Of a DNA stretch of 43,928 nt, positions 1-7,582 are shown one piece after another. The position numbers and the translations under genes were made by a program. Position 1 is the first letter of the stretch. Every line of letters starts with the position of its first letter. Location of the stretch: positions 1-43,928 of IMG/VR virus record IMGVR_UViG_3300017963_000389; one strand, given 5' to 3'. Under the pieces are notes generated by a model, which saw only the letters and a list, made by a program, of their open reading frames with translations, had not been told where the DNA came from and ran no database searches. The DNA is from a virus.

Positions 1-74
1 ACGGAGTAGTAGAGAAAAAACCAAAGGCAACCAAAAAGAGAGAGGACTTCATATATTTTTTTTGTCATTTTTTG

Positions 75-122
75 AAAGTATATACTGTATTATAGATGAA
101 TTTAAATAGTAGTATATACTTT
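75..122. promoter_or_regulatory. Left-end divergent promoter with two AGTATATACT palindromes
   Basis: AGTATATACT, a perfect 10-bp palindrome, occurs at 77-86 and 111-120. A canonical archaeal TATA box TTTAAATA lies between them at 101-108. The TATA centre is about 27 bp before the ATG at 132, so a leaderless rightward transcript is expected, and the second palindrome would cover the space between TATA box and start site. The first palindrome lies about 25-35 bp before a leftward ATG at 52-50. The arrangement looks like an autoregulated divergent operator. The operator role is inferred. Confidence 0.65.
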
Positions 123-131
123 GGGTGTGTT

Positions 132-284
132 ATGGCAAAGATTCAAGGCATAAACCGCCAAGGTAGCGTTGTGTGCTTCGTTTACCTTCCAAAAGGAGAA
201 TTAGAAGCTGCAGATCTGCAAAAAGGGGATGAAGTTCTCATAGAAGCCAAAAGTAAAGGCCGACTCGAGGTGATCAAGCAATGA
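132..284 (+). CDS. AbrB/SpoVT-type small DNA-binding protein
   Basis: A protein of 50 residues. The stretch YLPKGELEAADLQKGDEV matches the swapped-hairpin AbrB/MazE fold, in which a strand ending in LPK is followed by a short helix and a 'KGDEV' turn. Such proteins bind operators as dimers and usually act as repressors or antitoxins. An upstream in-frame ATG at 96 exists, but it overlaps the TATA box. The ATG at 132 is about 27 bp from that box and fits a leaderless start. It is the first gene after the double palindrome, so it is a candidate autoregulator. No toxin partner is recognisable next to it. Confidence 0.7.
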   Translation: MAKIQGINRQGSVVCFVYLPKGELEAADLQKGDEVLIEAKSKGRLEVIKQ

Positions 285-478
285 ACAAGCTCAAAAAAGC
301 TCAGATTCTCTGGTACTTGATCTTTGGCGCGTTCATAGGTATCATGGCCAGTTGGAGTTGGTGGTGGGCTTTGCTTATTCTTCCTGTGTGGGTTGTGTTC
401 GAGTACCATTACCAAGACAGGGAGAGGCAGAAAGAAATAAATCGTTTGTTGAGAGGTGATATGCGTGGCAAGAGATAA
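281..478 (+). CDS. Small two-helix membrane protein
   Basis: A 65-residue protein with a short basic start, two hydrophobic segments (about residues 9-25 and 27-41, rich in Trp) and a charged C-terminal tail. It is therefore probably an integral membrane protein with a cytoplasmic tail. GAGGTGAT at 267-274 is a strong ribosome site, and the ATG overlaps the previous stop as ATGA, so translation is probably coupled. No family is recognised. A role in host membrane remodelling or superinfection control is possible but unsupported. Confidence 0.65.
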   Translation: MNKLKKAQILWYLIFGAFIGIMASWSWWWALLILPVWVVFEYHYQDRERQKEINRLLRGDMRGKR

Positions 479-659
479 TAGTGTGATTGAGTTGTACCAG
501 GATAAGAAGCGGGAGTGGCGGTGGCGGTTGAAGGCCAAGAATGGCAAGGTAATCGCTGACAGCGCTGAAGGGTACAAAGAAAGGCGACACGCTTTTCGCA
601 TGGCTAACAAGCTGGAAGACTATGCTTGTGAGGCTGACGTATACGAAGTGAAAAAATGA
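465..659 (+). CDS. DUF1508/YegP-like small protein
   Basis: About 64 residues. IELYQDKKREWRWRLKAKNG followed by KVIADSAEGY reproduces the DUF1508 (YegP, HVO_2922-like) signature: a strand with RWRL, then NGK and an EGY turn. The family is common in archaea and bacteria and has no settled function. The start chosen is GTG at 465, spaced 4-6 nt after GAGGTGAT (453-460). Another GTG at 456 overlaps that ribosome site. The gene overlaps the preceding membrane-protein gene. Confidence 0.75.
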   Translation: MARDNSVIELYQDKKREWRWRLKAKNGKVIADSAEGYKERRHAFRMANKLEDYACEADVYEVKK

Positions 660-808
660 GAAAAGTTATTGAGCGACCAGAGCTCGTGCAAGAGCGAGCT
701 TTGCTCACCCAACTCCTGAGCATGTACAGGGATAGGGTTCACCGCTTGGAGAAAGAGATCGAGCAAATCGATGAGGCAATACAAGATGGACATGATCGGC
801 AAGGATGA
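656..808 (+). CDS. Small helical protein (50 aa)
   Basis: This frame starts at ATG 656, overlapping the previous stop as ATGA, and ends at TGA 806-808. It encodes 50 residues, mostly helix-forming and charged (RALLTQLLSMYRDRVHRLEK, then EIEQIDEAI), like a short coiled coil. It sits just before the proposed small terminase gene and overlaps its start. The tight coupling on both sides supports it as a real gene. It may be a small packaging or assembly factor, but no family is recognised. Confidence 0.6.
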   Translation: MRKVIERPELVQERALLTQLLSMYRDRVHRLEKEIEQIDEAIQDGHDRQG

Positions 809-1211
809 TTTGGACAAGGTTGAGTTGAAGGATGATGAGGGCTTGACTCCTGCGGAAAGTCCTATCATGCGGGAAGAAGAGCTTAAAGCTATTATTACGA
901 AGTTGGAGCAGCCAGTAGAGATCCAAAAGGACTTGGCTGCCAGGCTCAAACTGTTCTTGGATCGTAGGATGAAGGAGGAAATGCAAAAAAAGGGTTTCCT
1001 CTCGGACTTTACTCGGAGGTGGGTGAGTGAGTACAATGACTTACTCGATAGGATTCATAAGAACTTGTATGGTGAGAAAAGCATAAACCTTCACATTGGA
1101 AAAGTGACCCACGCGCACATTGCTAGTTTGATGCGGGACTTTAAGGATGTTCCTGCAGATAAAGAAAAAGTTGTTGAAGCAGAAGAGGTGAGTGAAGTTG
1201 TGGAAAAGTGA
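786..1211 (+). CDS. Possible small terminase subunit
   Basis: About 141 residues: an acidic N-terminus, a helical middle (residues 25-110 or so) and an acidic tail. It lies two genes before the large terminase, the usual place for TerS, which recognises viral DNA and recruits TerL. No clear helix-turn-helix motif is visible, so this rests on position and helical character. The start at 786 follows GAGG at 774-777. ATG 771 and ATG 792 are also in frame. An alternative is an unrelated virion assembly protein. Confidence 0.4.
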   Translation: MDMIGKDDLDKVELKDDEGLTPAESPIMREEELKAIITKLEQPVEIQKDLAARLKLFLDRRMKEEMQKKGFLSDFTRRWVSEYNDLLDRIHKNLYGEKSINLHIGKVTHAHIASLMRDFKDVPADKEKVVEAEEVSEVVEK

Positions 1212-1392
1212 TCAGTGGCGGTTTTGGATGATAGCGTTGTTGGTGGCGGTTGCGCTGCCTGCGGCAGTTCTTGAACACAGGATTGTGCCTGACATCCCTG
1301 TTTATATCTGGTACTTGGGTGGCTTAACAGAGGTTTTGTGTTTTGGCATTGGCTTGTTTGTTGGGAAGTGGCTTGAGGTGTTGGATCAATGA
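1198..1392 (+). CDS. Small two-helix membrane protein before TerL
   Basis: About 64 residues with two hydrophobic segments (FWMIALLVAVALPAAVL and YLGGLTEVLCFGIGLFVG). It overlaps the preceding gene, and its stop overlaps the terminase ATG (ATGA at 1389). The TTG at 1198 lies 7 nt after GAGGTG (1185-1190). A GTG at 1192 and an ATG at 1228 are also in frame. It is a predicted membrane protein of unknown function, and its position inside the packaging operon is unusual. Confidence 0.6.
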   Translation: MWKSDQWRFWMIALLVAVALPAAVLEHRIVPDIPVYIWYLGGLTEVLCFGIGLFVGKWLEVLDQ

Positions 1393-2978
1393 AGAAGAAG
1401 CTTCAGCCTGTGATTGATAGTGTGAGTGAGGAGATGAGGGAGCACACTCAGGCTAAGTATGATGCGTGGGATGAGGTGATTGAGAGGGATTTCTTGTTGA
1501 AGGGGAGTGCTCATCAGAAGAGTTATGCTTTGAGTCTTCTTAAAGACCCGAGTGTTTATATGTATGCTTTCTTTCAGAACAAGGAGGGTACGAACATGAA
1601 GTTGTACCCTTATCAGGACTTGATCATTAATGATCAGTCGAAGAGGATTATTTTTTGTGCTGCGAACCAAATAGGCAAGAGCGTCACATTGTGTTGTAAG
1701 GCGGTGCATTTTGCTCTCACGAATCCTGGGAAGACAATACTGATGATATCAAAGACTTTGCCTCAGAGTAAGGACTTGTTGAGGGAGATCAAGCGGTTGC
1801 TTAACACGAGCAAGCTTGATTATAAGGCTCAGATCGGTGATAGTGAGAATAAGACAGAGGTTTATTTTAGGCACTATGAAACGTACCAGGACAGTAATGG
1901 TAAGGAGCATACGAGGGAGCTCAGTCAAAGCCGTATTATTTGTGTTCCTGCTACGGAAGCAGCGCTTGGTTATGCTGCCGATTTGCTCTTAATTGACGAG
2001 CTCGCGTTTTATGAGAACGGCAGGTGGATTTACTTTCAGATCTTACAGCCGAGAACCTACACGACCAAAGGCCAGATTATTTGTTTTGGAAACCCGAATG
2101 GTCAGCAGGGCGTGTATTGGGAGTTGTGGAATGATCCTGACTTCAGCAGGTATCAGTTTAATTTTTTGGATAAGCCAGGGAACACGCAGGAGGAGTATGA
2201 TAAGCTGCGGGAGAAGCTCACTAAGGAGGAGTTTGATAGCACTGTGAATGCTGTGTTCACAAGCCCCGAAGGAGGGTTCTTTTCTTTGGAGGAGCGTAGG
2301 GGTATGCAGTCTGAGAAGCCGAATGTGCTCCCAGGATTATTGGTTCAGCCTTTGTTTGTTTTCTTTGATTGGGGAAAGGCGGGTGATAGGACTGTTCGGG
2401 CCTCAGGCTACCCAGTAGGGGATGGTGAGGATCTCGGGGTGAATATTGTTGAGTTGAAGGAGTATGATCAGGGAACTCCTTACGATGAAATTATCAGTGA
2501 GCTGCAGGGTTTGATCAAAACTTACGGTTTTAATAATGTGGCGATGGTTGGCTGGGATAATACTGGTGTTGGTAGGGGTATTGAGGATTTTATTAAGCGG
2601 GTTGAGGAGATTGGCGTGACTGCTATGCCAGTAGAGTTTAGTTTGCAGAATAAGAGCAGGATTTATACGATGTTCAAGCTGCTCGTTGAGAAGAATTTGC
2701 GAAAGAGAGGATTTCTTGAACTTCCTTTTATTCCTGAATGCGACAACCAACTCGCAAAGCTTAGATTCAAGCGTAGCACTAAAGGGTATTTGCAGGTTCA
2801 TCATGAGGATGAGCGGGATAGGGATGATTTCCCTGACGCAATCGCAGGGCTTATCAGCTTGATTATTCAGCCTGAGAACCCACCTGTCAGCGCCACCATC
2901 ATAGGGGAATCAGAGGATTCTCCTAAATTAGGTTTTGACGTTAATAATTCGGAGGGGTTAGGATTCATACCACGATAA
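1389..2978 (+). CDS. terL: Terminase large subunit (ATPase and nuclease)
   Basis: A 529-residue TerL, the motor that pumps DNA into the procapsid and cuts concatemers. The ATPase domain shows Walker A AANQIGKS at residues 91-98 and Walker B LLLIDE at 199-204. The C-terminal RNase-H-like nuclease shows FFDWGK (Asp327), GWDNTG (Asp390) and DDFPDAIAG (Asp479-483). The length is typical for the family. The ATG overlaps the previous stop. The last bases also hold the ribosome site of the next gene. Confidence 0.95.
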   Translation: MKKKLQPVIDSVSEEMREHTQAKYDAWDEVIERDFLLKGSAHQKSYALSLLKDPSVYMYAFFQNKEGTNMKLYPYQDLIINDQSKRIIFCAANQIGKSVTLCCKAVHFALTNPGKTILMISKTLPQSKDLLREIKRLLNTSKLDYKAQIGDSENKTEVYFRHYETYQDSNGKEHTRELSQSRIICVPATEAALGYAADLLLIDELAFYENGRWIYFQILQPRTYTTKGQIICFGNPNGQQGVYWELWNDPDFSRYQFNFLDKPGNTQEEYDKLREKLTKEEFDSTVNAVFTSPEGGFFSLEERRGMQSEKPNVLPGLLVQPLFVFFDWGKAGDRTVRASGYPVGDGEDLGVNIVELKEYDQGTPYDEIISELQGLIKTYGFNNVAMVGWDNTGVGRGIEDFIKRVEEIGVTAMPVEFSLQNKSRIYTMFKLLVEKNLRKRGFLELPFIPECDNQLAKLRFKRSTKGYLQVHHEDERDRDDFPDAIAGLISLIIQPENPPVSATIIGESEDSPKLGFDVNNSEGLGFIPR

Positions 2979-3472
2979 AGCTGTCCGATGAGGATGAGCG
3001 TAGGATAGAAGAAGCAAAATCAGTTCATTCTTGTTTGGACTGGCACCATCATTGTAAGGCAGAGTGCTGCAAAGTTTTTTGTGTGAAGGATCATGGCCAA
3101 AAAGTTAAAGGCAAGGTTTTAACAGTGAGGTACATTCTCACACAAGACATGAAATGGTATTATTCTTTGAAAGGAGTGAAGTCTGCGCATGGTCTTATGT
3201 TCATCAAGGATGAAGGGAACTTTCAAAAGCATGATGGGTGGTTTTACATAGTGAAGCCTTGCAAGCTTTTGAAAGGTTTGATGTGTGAAGGCCACCCTCG
3301 TGATAAGCCACAGTTTTGCAAATCCCTAACCGAAGAAACTTACAAGAGCGGGGATTTCGTGCTCACTCCTAATTGTCTTTTCAAGTATAAAGATCCTATG
3401 CTGGCAAAGCTTGCTTGTATGAAGGAATCTAAAGAACTAAAGGACTTTTTTAAGAGTCTTAGGGAGGTGTAA
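2963..3472 (+). CDS. YkgJ-like CxxxCC zinc/iron-binding protein, possible ATT start
   Basis: The frame encodes WHHHCKAECCKVFC near the N-terminus and later PCKLLKGLMCEGH and QFCKS, a cysteine pattern like the YkgJ (CxxCxxCC) metal-chelating family. The frame is open back to 2951 but has no ATG, GTG or TTG before TTG 3035. GGAGGGG at 2951-2957 is 5 nt before an ATT at 2963, and the product from there (IHTTIKLSDEDERRIEEAK) reads like real protein. I therefore place the start at ATT 2963. A TTG start at 3035 (145 residues) is the conservative alternative. Confidence 0.6.
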   Translation: MHTTIKLSDEDERRIEEAKSVHSCLDWHHHCKAECCKVFCVKDHGQKVKGKVLTVRYILTQDMKWYYSLKGVKSAHGLMFIKDEGNFQKHDGWFYIVKPCKLLKGLMCEGHPRDKPQFCKSLTEETYKSGDFVLTPNCLFKYKDPMLAKLACMKESKELKDFFKSLREV

Positions 3473-3476
3473 CAAG

Positions 3477-3950
3477 ATGATTGAAACAAAGAAAGATGTT
3501 AAGGAAATAAAAGCTGTTCCTGAGAAGAAAGAAGAGCCTGTTAAGAAAGAAGCTCCGAAAGAAGACGAGTACACTAAAAAGCTCAAAGTCATCGGGTTGT
3601 ATGATCAGTACGTCACTAACATGGTGAATGCCAGGTACTTTGCTGCTAGGTGTAACATGATTGTGAAGCAGCTCAACGGAGAAGAAGAGCTTATTGAGCG
3701 AGTGGATGACAAGCCAAAATCAAAAGAGTTTTTGGAAGCAGAATTTTTTTTGACGAAGTTCAGGGCTTATCGTGCTTACAGGGATGCTTATTTTAACTTG
3801 ACTGATTTGAAAAAGCTTGGGATTACGGAAGCTGAGGTTGATAAGATGTTTAAGGATAGGCTTGAAGGGCCTATACGGAGGGAAACTTATGAGGAATCCT
3901 TTAAGCAGGCTGGCAAAGCTACTTTCGTCCCGCAAGACAAAAAAGAGTGA
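3477..3950 (+). CDS. Unrecognised charged protein in virion block
   Basis: A 157-residue protein. Residues 1-35 are very rich in Lys and Glu and probably disordered. The rest is helical with many aromatic residues (RYFAARCN, FLTKFRAYRAYRDAYF). GGAGGTG is placed about 8 nt before ATG 3477. No family is recognised. It sits between the terminase and a repeat-bearing virion protein, so a head assembly or internal virion role is plausible. Confidence 0.6.
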   Translation: MIETKKDVKEIKAVPEKKEEPVKKEAPKEDEYTKKLKVIGLYDQYVTNMVNARYFAARCNMIVKQLNGEEELIERVDDKPKSKEFLEAEFFLTKFRAYRAYRDAYFNLTDLKKLGITEAEVDKMFKDRLEGPIRRETYEESFKQAGKATFVPQDKKE

Positions 3951-4290
3951 ATCTGGTTTTGTCAAAACATCAAAAAAGGAAATATTTAAATATCCTAAAC
4001 GCCATGAGTTAGGATTAGGTACGAAGCGCTCACTTAATACCGTCCTGCAGAGGATTCATGCGGAGTTGCAGAAGGTGATGTGGGCAGACCTCGCAAAGGC
4101 TTCATCGGTCTGGGTCATCGAGGCAGGGATCGAAGGTTTGACTGCGAATTGGATGTCACATTACCTTTTCGGTGTGCCATTGACTTGGCAGACCGTGTTG
4201 GCTCATGGGTTCTTGATTAAACAGGGCGTTAGCGTGTTTCACCGATTACGAAAAGCTGATGGTGATAAAATCATTGAAAAAGGAAGGTGA
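3889..4290 (+). CDS. Unrecognised basic protein with hydrophobic C-terminal half
   Basis: 133 residues from ATG 3889, which is preceded by GGAGGG (3877-3882). The gene overlaps the last 62 nt of the previous one in another frame. The N-terminal third is strongly basic (RLAKLLSSRKTKKSES). The C-terminal half alternates hydrophobic and amphipathic helices (SSVWVIEAGIEGLTANWMSH, LTWQTVLAHGFLI) and could touch membrane or protein. No family is recognised. A TATA-like AATATTTAAATAT lies inside it at 3981-3993. Confidence 0.55.
   Translation: MRNPLSRLAKLLSSRKTKKSESGFVKTSKKEIFKYPKRHELGLGTKRSLNTVLQRIHAELQKVMWADLAKASSVWVIEAGIEGLTANWMSHYLFGVPLTWQTVLAHGFLIKQGVSVFHRLRKADGDKIIEKGR
3981..3993 (+). promoter_or_regulatory. 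TATA-like box inside a coding region
   Basis: AATATTTAAATAT is a strong match to an archaeal TATA box and lies within the preceding coding frame. A start site would be expected near 4010-4015. It could drive the virion genes from 4297 onward or be a chance AT-rich run. There is no leaderless ATG at the right distance in a long frame. Confidence 0.3.
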
Positions 4291-4296
4291 ATTCTG

Positions 4297-6333
4297 ATGG
4301 CACTTGATGAGGATAATAGGCACGATTGGGAATACCAAAAATTTAAGGAGAGCAGTGTTACTTCTGGAGAGGTCGCGATCAAGGTTATTAATCCTGATGG
4401 TTCTAACGTGGCTGCGGGGAGTGGAGGGACCGCTAGTGCTGATGATGCTGACTTCACACAGGGGACTACGCAAGGAACTCCAGCTATGGGTGTTTATGAG
4501 AGTGTTCCGACGAGTGTGACTGATAATGACATGGGTATCATGGGAATTGATGCTAATAGAAACTTGAAGGTTTCTATTGAGGTTGATAATGCGGGTATTG
4601 GTGGTGGAACTCAGTATGCTGTTGATGCTGCTCTTGGGGCAACACCAACAGGCACACTAGCTTTAACTAAGCGGGATGATGCTCTTAGTGCCTTGACACC
4701 TGCGGAGGGGGATGCAGTTGAATTAAGGGTTGATGCGAATGGGGCTTTGTGGGTTATTCCTTCTGGCACTGTCACTGTTGATGCAACTGACTTAGATATC
4801 CGAGATTTGACTTCTGCTTCTGATAGCGTTGAAGCAATCCAAGATACTGCTGAAGATTTAAACATGGCTCCTGCCACAAGCGTTGTTGATTCTGGGAACT
4901 CAACTACCACTCCTCTAGGAGGAGGAGCTACTTTTACTGGAACTGGCTTTGATTGCACAGGGTACTCAAATGTTACCATAACTTTGTATGCTGACGTTGA
5001 TTCAGGCACTGACGGCATGCAATTTCAATTCTCAACAGACAATACTAACTGGGACGATGTTTATTCTTTCAACATGGATGTATCTGATTCTGATACTAGG
5101 AGATTCCAATTTCCTGTAACTGCAAGATATTTCAGAGTGGTGTATACTAATGGGGCTGGAGCTCAGAGTGCTTTCAGAGTTCAAACAATGGTTCATAGGT
5201 CTAATATTCTCACAAGTATTCATAGAGTTGATGGGACTGTAACTGGAGATAGAAGTGTTCAGTTAATGAAGAGCACAATCATTGGTGAGACAACTGCGGG
5301 AGGTGGTGGATTTGTTAATGTAAAAGTCAACCCGTCGGGTGCTTTGACTGTTGAGGCCACCAGTGATGATGCGGATAATCTTTTGGTTAATGCTAATTTA
5401 CAAGTGGGGGATGCAGATGTTGACAATGCTAATCCAGTTCCTATTAGCGATGCAGGAGGGAGCATCACTGTTGATGGCGCCGTAACTGTTTCAGCAACTG
5501 ATCTTGATATTAGGGATTTGGCTTTTGCTACTGACAGCGTGACTGTTCATCAGAGTGTTGCTGCGAGCCTTAATATGACTGAGGTGAATAGTGCTGCGAT
5601 TCTCGCAGACACTGCTAATATTGATATAAACATGGCTACTGTGGCTGGGGCTGTTAGTGGGACAGAGATGCAGGTTGATGTTGTCACTATGCCTACAGTT
5701 ACTGTGACAGCAACCGATCTTGACATTAGAGATCTTACTTCGGTATCTGATAGCGTGGCTGCGGTTCAGAGTGGAACATGGAACATTAATAATATTTCTG
5801 GCACTGTAAGTCTCCCGACTGGTGCTTCAACTTCTGCGAATCAGTCAACGATGATTACTCACCTGAGTGAGATTGAAGGGGCTGTGGAGACTATTGAAGG
5901 CGCAGTCAGTGGATCTGAAATGCAGGTTGATGTTGTTGGTGCTCTTCCTGCAGGAACAAACCTTCTTGGAAGGGTGAGTGGTTCTCATGAGACCAGCACT
6001 ATTTACAATGGAACAACTGCTTTAACTCCTAAGTTCGCTGTGATTAGCGCAACAACCAACGGGGACAACACCATCGTTTCTGCAGTTGCAAGCAAAAAAA
6101 TAAGGGTGATTGGAGGATTGTTAATGGCTGATGGGGATGATGTAGATGTGCGGTTTGAGAGTGGAGCAAGCGGAACAGCTCTCACAGGGAGAATCCCTCT
6201 TGTGACGAGCACAGGTTTCCAAATACCTTATGCTCCTTGTGGAAATTTTGAAACAGCAACCAACACTTTGCTTAATCTTGAAATCACAGGCACACCTAAT
6301 GTGTATGGGTGGCTGATGTATGTAGAGGTGTAA
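4297..6333 (+). CDS. Repeat-bearing virion protein (fibre-like)
   Basis: A 678-residue, Thr/Ser/Ala/Val-rich beta protein. A 20-residue unit of the form VTVxATDLDIRDLxxxxDSV occurs three times (residues 159, 396 and 468 onward), and GAVSGxEMQVDVV occurs twice. The final 100 residues (SATTNGDNTIVSAV to the end) resemble the compact C-terminal beta domain of many phage appendage or decoration proteins. It has no signal peptide. AAGGTGA precedes the start. It is probably a virion surface or fibre protein. The exact place in the particle is unknown. Confidence 0.6.
   Translation: MALDEDNRHDWEYQKFKESSVTSGEVAIKVINPDGSNVAAGSGGTASADDADFTQGTTQGTPAMGVYESVPTSVTDNDMGIMGIDANRNLKVSIEVDNAGIGGGTQYAVDAALGATPTGTLALTKRDDALSALTPAEGDAVELRVDANGALWVIPSGTVTVDATDLDIRDLTSASDSVEAIQDTAEDLNMAPATSVVDSGNSTTTPLGGGATFTGTGFDCTGYSNVTITLYADVDSGTDGMQFQFSTDNTNWDDVYSFNMDVSDSDTRRFQFPVTARYFRVVYTNGAGAQSAFRVQTMVHRSNILTSIHRVDGTVTGDRSVQLMKSTIIGETTAGGGGFVNVKVNPSGALTVEATSDDADNLLVNANLQVGDADVDNANPVPISDAGGSITVDGAVTVSATDLDIRDLAFATDSVTVHQSVAASLNMTEVNSAAILADTANIDINMATVAGAVSGTEMQVDVVTMPTVTVTATDLDIRDLTSVSDSVAAVQSGTWNINNISGTVSLPTGASTSANQSTMITHLSEIEGAVETIEGAVSGSEMQVDVVGALPAGTNLLGRVSGSHETSTIYNGTTALTPKFAVISATTNGDNTIVSAVASKKIRVIGGLLMADGDDVDVRFESGASGTALTGRIPLVTSTGFQIPYAPCGNFETATNTLLNLEITGTPNVYGWLMYVEV
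4771..4830 (+). repeat. DLDIRDL repeat, copy 1
   Basis: First of three 60-nt protein-level repeats (VTVDATDLDIRDLTSASDSV). Copies 2 and 3 lie at 5482-5541 and 5698-5757. The amino acids are kept while many codons differ, so the repeat is old and kept by selection on the protein. Confidence 0.7.
5482..5541 (+). repeat. DLDIRDL repeat, copy 2
   Basis: Second copy (VTVSATDLDIRDLAFATDSV) in the same virion protein. It is separated from copy 1 by a beta-rich domain of about 215 residues. Confidence 0.7.
5698..5757 (+). repeat. DLDIRDL repeat, copy 3
   Basis: Third copy (VTVTATDLDIRDLTSVSDSV). A GAVSG(T/S)EMQVDVV motif occurs before it and again about 75 residues later, so a longer module may have been duplicated. 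Confidence 0.7.
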
Positions 6334-6334
6334 G

Positions 6335-6964
6335 ATGGCAGGACCAGGCCCAGAGATAACTAAAACTTTTTATCCTGACACGAGCAGGAGCGGGTACATT
6401 ACAAGAACAGATACGTTCACGACAGTTTATTCTGCGACTGTCGGGGATGGTACGATAGGGATTGATACAAGTCCTCCAGCAGCACTTCTTAAGCGGTGGA
6501 GTATGATGATTGCTTTTCAAGTGTCTGGAATCCCTGCGAATGCAAGAATCACTTATGTTGGGATATGGTTTCAGTTAGACATTGCTCAACCAAGCTGTAC
6601 ACCTCCTGGAGCAACATGGAGCAACCAGGTGTGGATGGATGGAGGGGGTGGAATAATTGGGGGCACGCTTGATGGGACTGCCCAAGAATACGCAGGGAAT
6701 AAGACTAACCAAATATATTCTGATTATTCGTGGACTGGGAGCCCGCCTTCTTCTCAAGAGATGATTCTTGGTTATGAAGGGAGTACAGCAGCAGGGGAGA
6801 TCACGCCTGGAAGTAGTCAACAAGTTGATTTTGCCATGCCACACCAATCTTACCAGGCGGGTGATGATTGCACTAGGGTTTTTGATTTCAACGGGAAAGT
6901 CAAAAGTTATCTCATAATAAAATACAGGTTAGGGAGCAGACTTCCTCTCCTGGGAAGCGGATAA
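6335..6964 (+). CDS. Virion protein of beta-sandwich type
   Basis: A 209-residue protein. Its Gly, Ser, Thr and aromatic content suggests a beta-sandwich (SGIPANARITYVGIWFQLDI; TPGSSQQVDFAMPHQSYQAG). SGIPANARITYVGI resembles the strand that opens many carbohydrate-binding or jellyroll domains with a 'sL.l..a.I....L' pattern. There is no signal peptide. It starts 2 nt after the previous stop, so it is translationally coupled with the fibre-like gene and is probably a companion appendage protein. Confidence 0.5.
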   Translation: MAGPGPEITKTFYPDTSRSGYITRTDTFTTVYSATVGDGTIGIDTSPPAALLKRWSMMIAFQVSGIPANARITYVGIWFQLDIAQPSCTPPGATWSNQVWMDGGGGIIGGTLDGTAQEYAGNKTNQIYSDYSWTGSPPSSQEMILGYEGSTAAGEITPGSSQQVDFAMPHQSYQAGDDCTRVFDFNGKVKSYLIIKYRLGSRLPLLGSG

Positions 6965-6966
6965 AA

Positions 6967-7269
6967 ATGGGGGGTTGTGGGTTGTGTTGTCCAAGTGTTC
7001 CAGTGACTGATGTGGAAGTGAATAAGATTATCAAACATATGAAGTTTAAGGGAACGAGGTCGGAGTTTGTTAAGAAGTATATGGGTGTCAGACATTGCAA
7101 GAGAGGGCTTTACACAGGAACCCAAAAAAGAGAAAAAGGAGATTTTGATTATTATCGTTGTATATTCCTCACAAAAGACGACCTTTGCAGTATTTACCCT
7201 GTTAGGCCGAAGATCTGCAGAGATTATAAGTGCGAGGAATGTGAAAAAAAATTTAAGGAGGTTGGTTGA
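6967..7269 (+). CDS. YkgJ-family CxxCC zinc/iron-binding protein
   Basis: A 100-residue protein. MGGCGLCCPSVPV at the start and CIFLTKDDLCSIYPVRPKIC, then CEEC, near the end reproduce the YkgJ (CxxCxxCC, PF03692-type) cluster: an N-terminal C-CC and a 'C.IY..RP..C' block. Members bind zinc or an iron-sulfur cluster. Their biological role is poorly known. It is the second such gene in this operon (the first ends at 3472), an unusual thing inside a virion gene block. Confidence 0.75.
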   Translation: MGGCGLCCPSVPVTDVEVNKIIKHMKFKGTRSEFVKKYMGVRHCKRGLYTGTQKREKGDFDYYRCIFLTKDDLCSIYPVRPKICRDYKCEECEKKFKEVG

Positions 7270-7271
7270 CA

Positions 7272-7535
7272 ATGGGATTTTTAAGAGCGCGGGTTACTAA
7301 TCCGAATTGGGACAATGATGATGTAGGAACGATCATGTCTGCTTTGGTCACTTTGTTGAATGATAATGGGTTGGGAATTACTTCATTGTCGTTTGATAGT
7401 CCTACTATATTGGATGTGACAATGACAAAGACACCGTTCACATACGCTGATTTTAACACAGTTAAGGTAGATCTTGATGCGTTGATAACTGGTCAAACAG
7501 AGTACCTTTTGCTTGCGTTTGACGCAGAAGCATAA
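7272..7535 (+). CDS. Unrecognised small protein (87 aa)
   Basis: 87 residues from ATG 7272, with AAGGAGG at 7255-7261 and an in-frame TTG at 7266 as alternative. The sequence alternates strands and helices (ARVTNPNWDNDDVGTIMSAL; TPFTYADFNTVKVDLDALIT) and looks like a compact alpha/beta domain. It is the last gene before a T-rich stretch and a new TATA box, so it probably ends a transcription unit. Function unknown. Confidence 0.6.
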   Translation: MGFLRARVTNPNWDNDDVGTIMSALVTLLNDNGLGITSLSFDSPTILDVTMTKTPFTYADFNTVKVDLDALITGQTEYLLLAFDAEA

Positions 7536-7548
7536 TAGCAAAACCAGG

Positions 7549-7568
7549 TTTTTCTTTTCTGTTTTTTA
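7549..7568 (+). terminator. T-rich terminator before portal promoter
   Basis: A T-rich run (GTTTTTCTTTTCTGTTTTTT) follows the stop at 7535 and precedes a TATA box. Archaeal transcription commonly ends in such T-tracts, so this probably separates the TerL unit from the head unit. Confidence 0.45.
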
Positions 7569-7582
7569 TCCAAAATCAAAAA

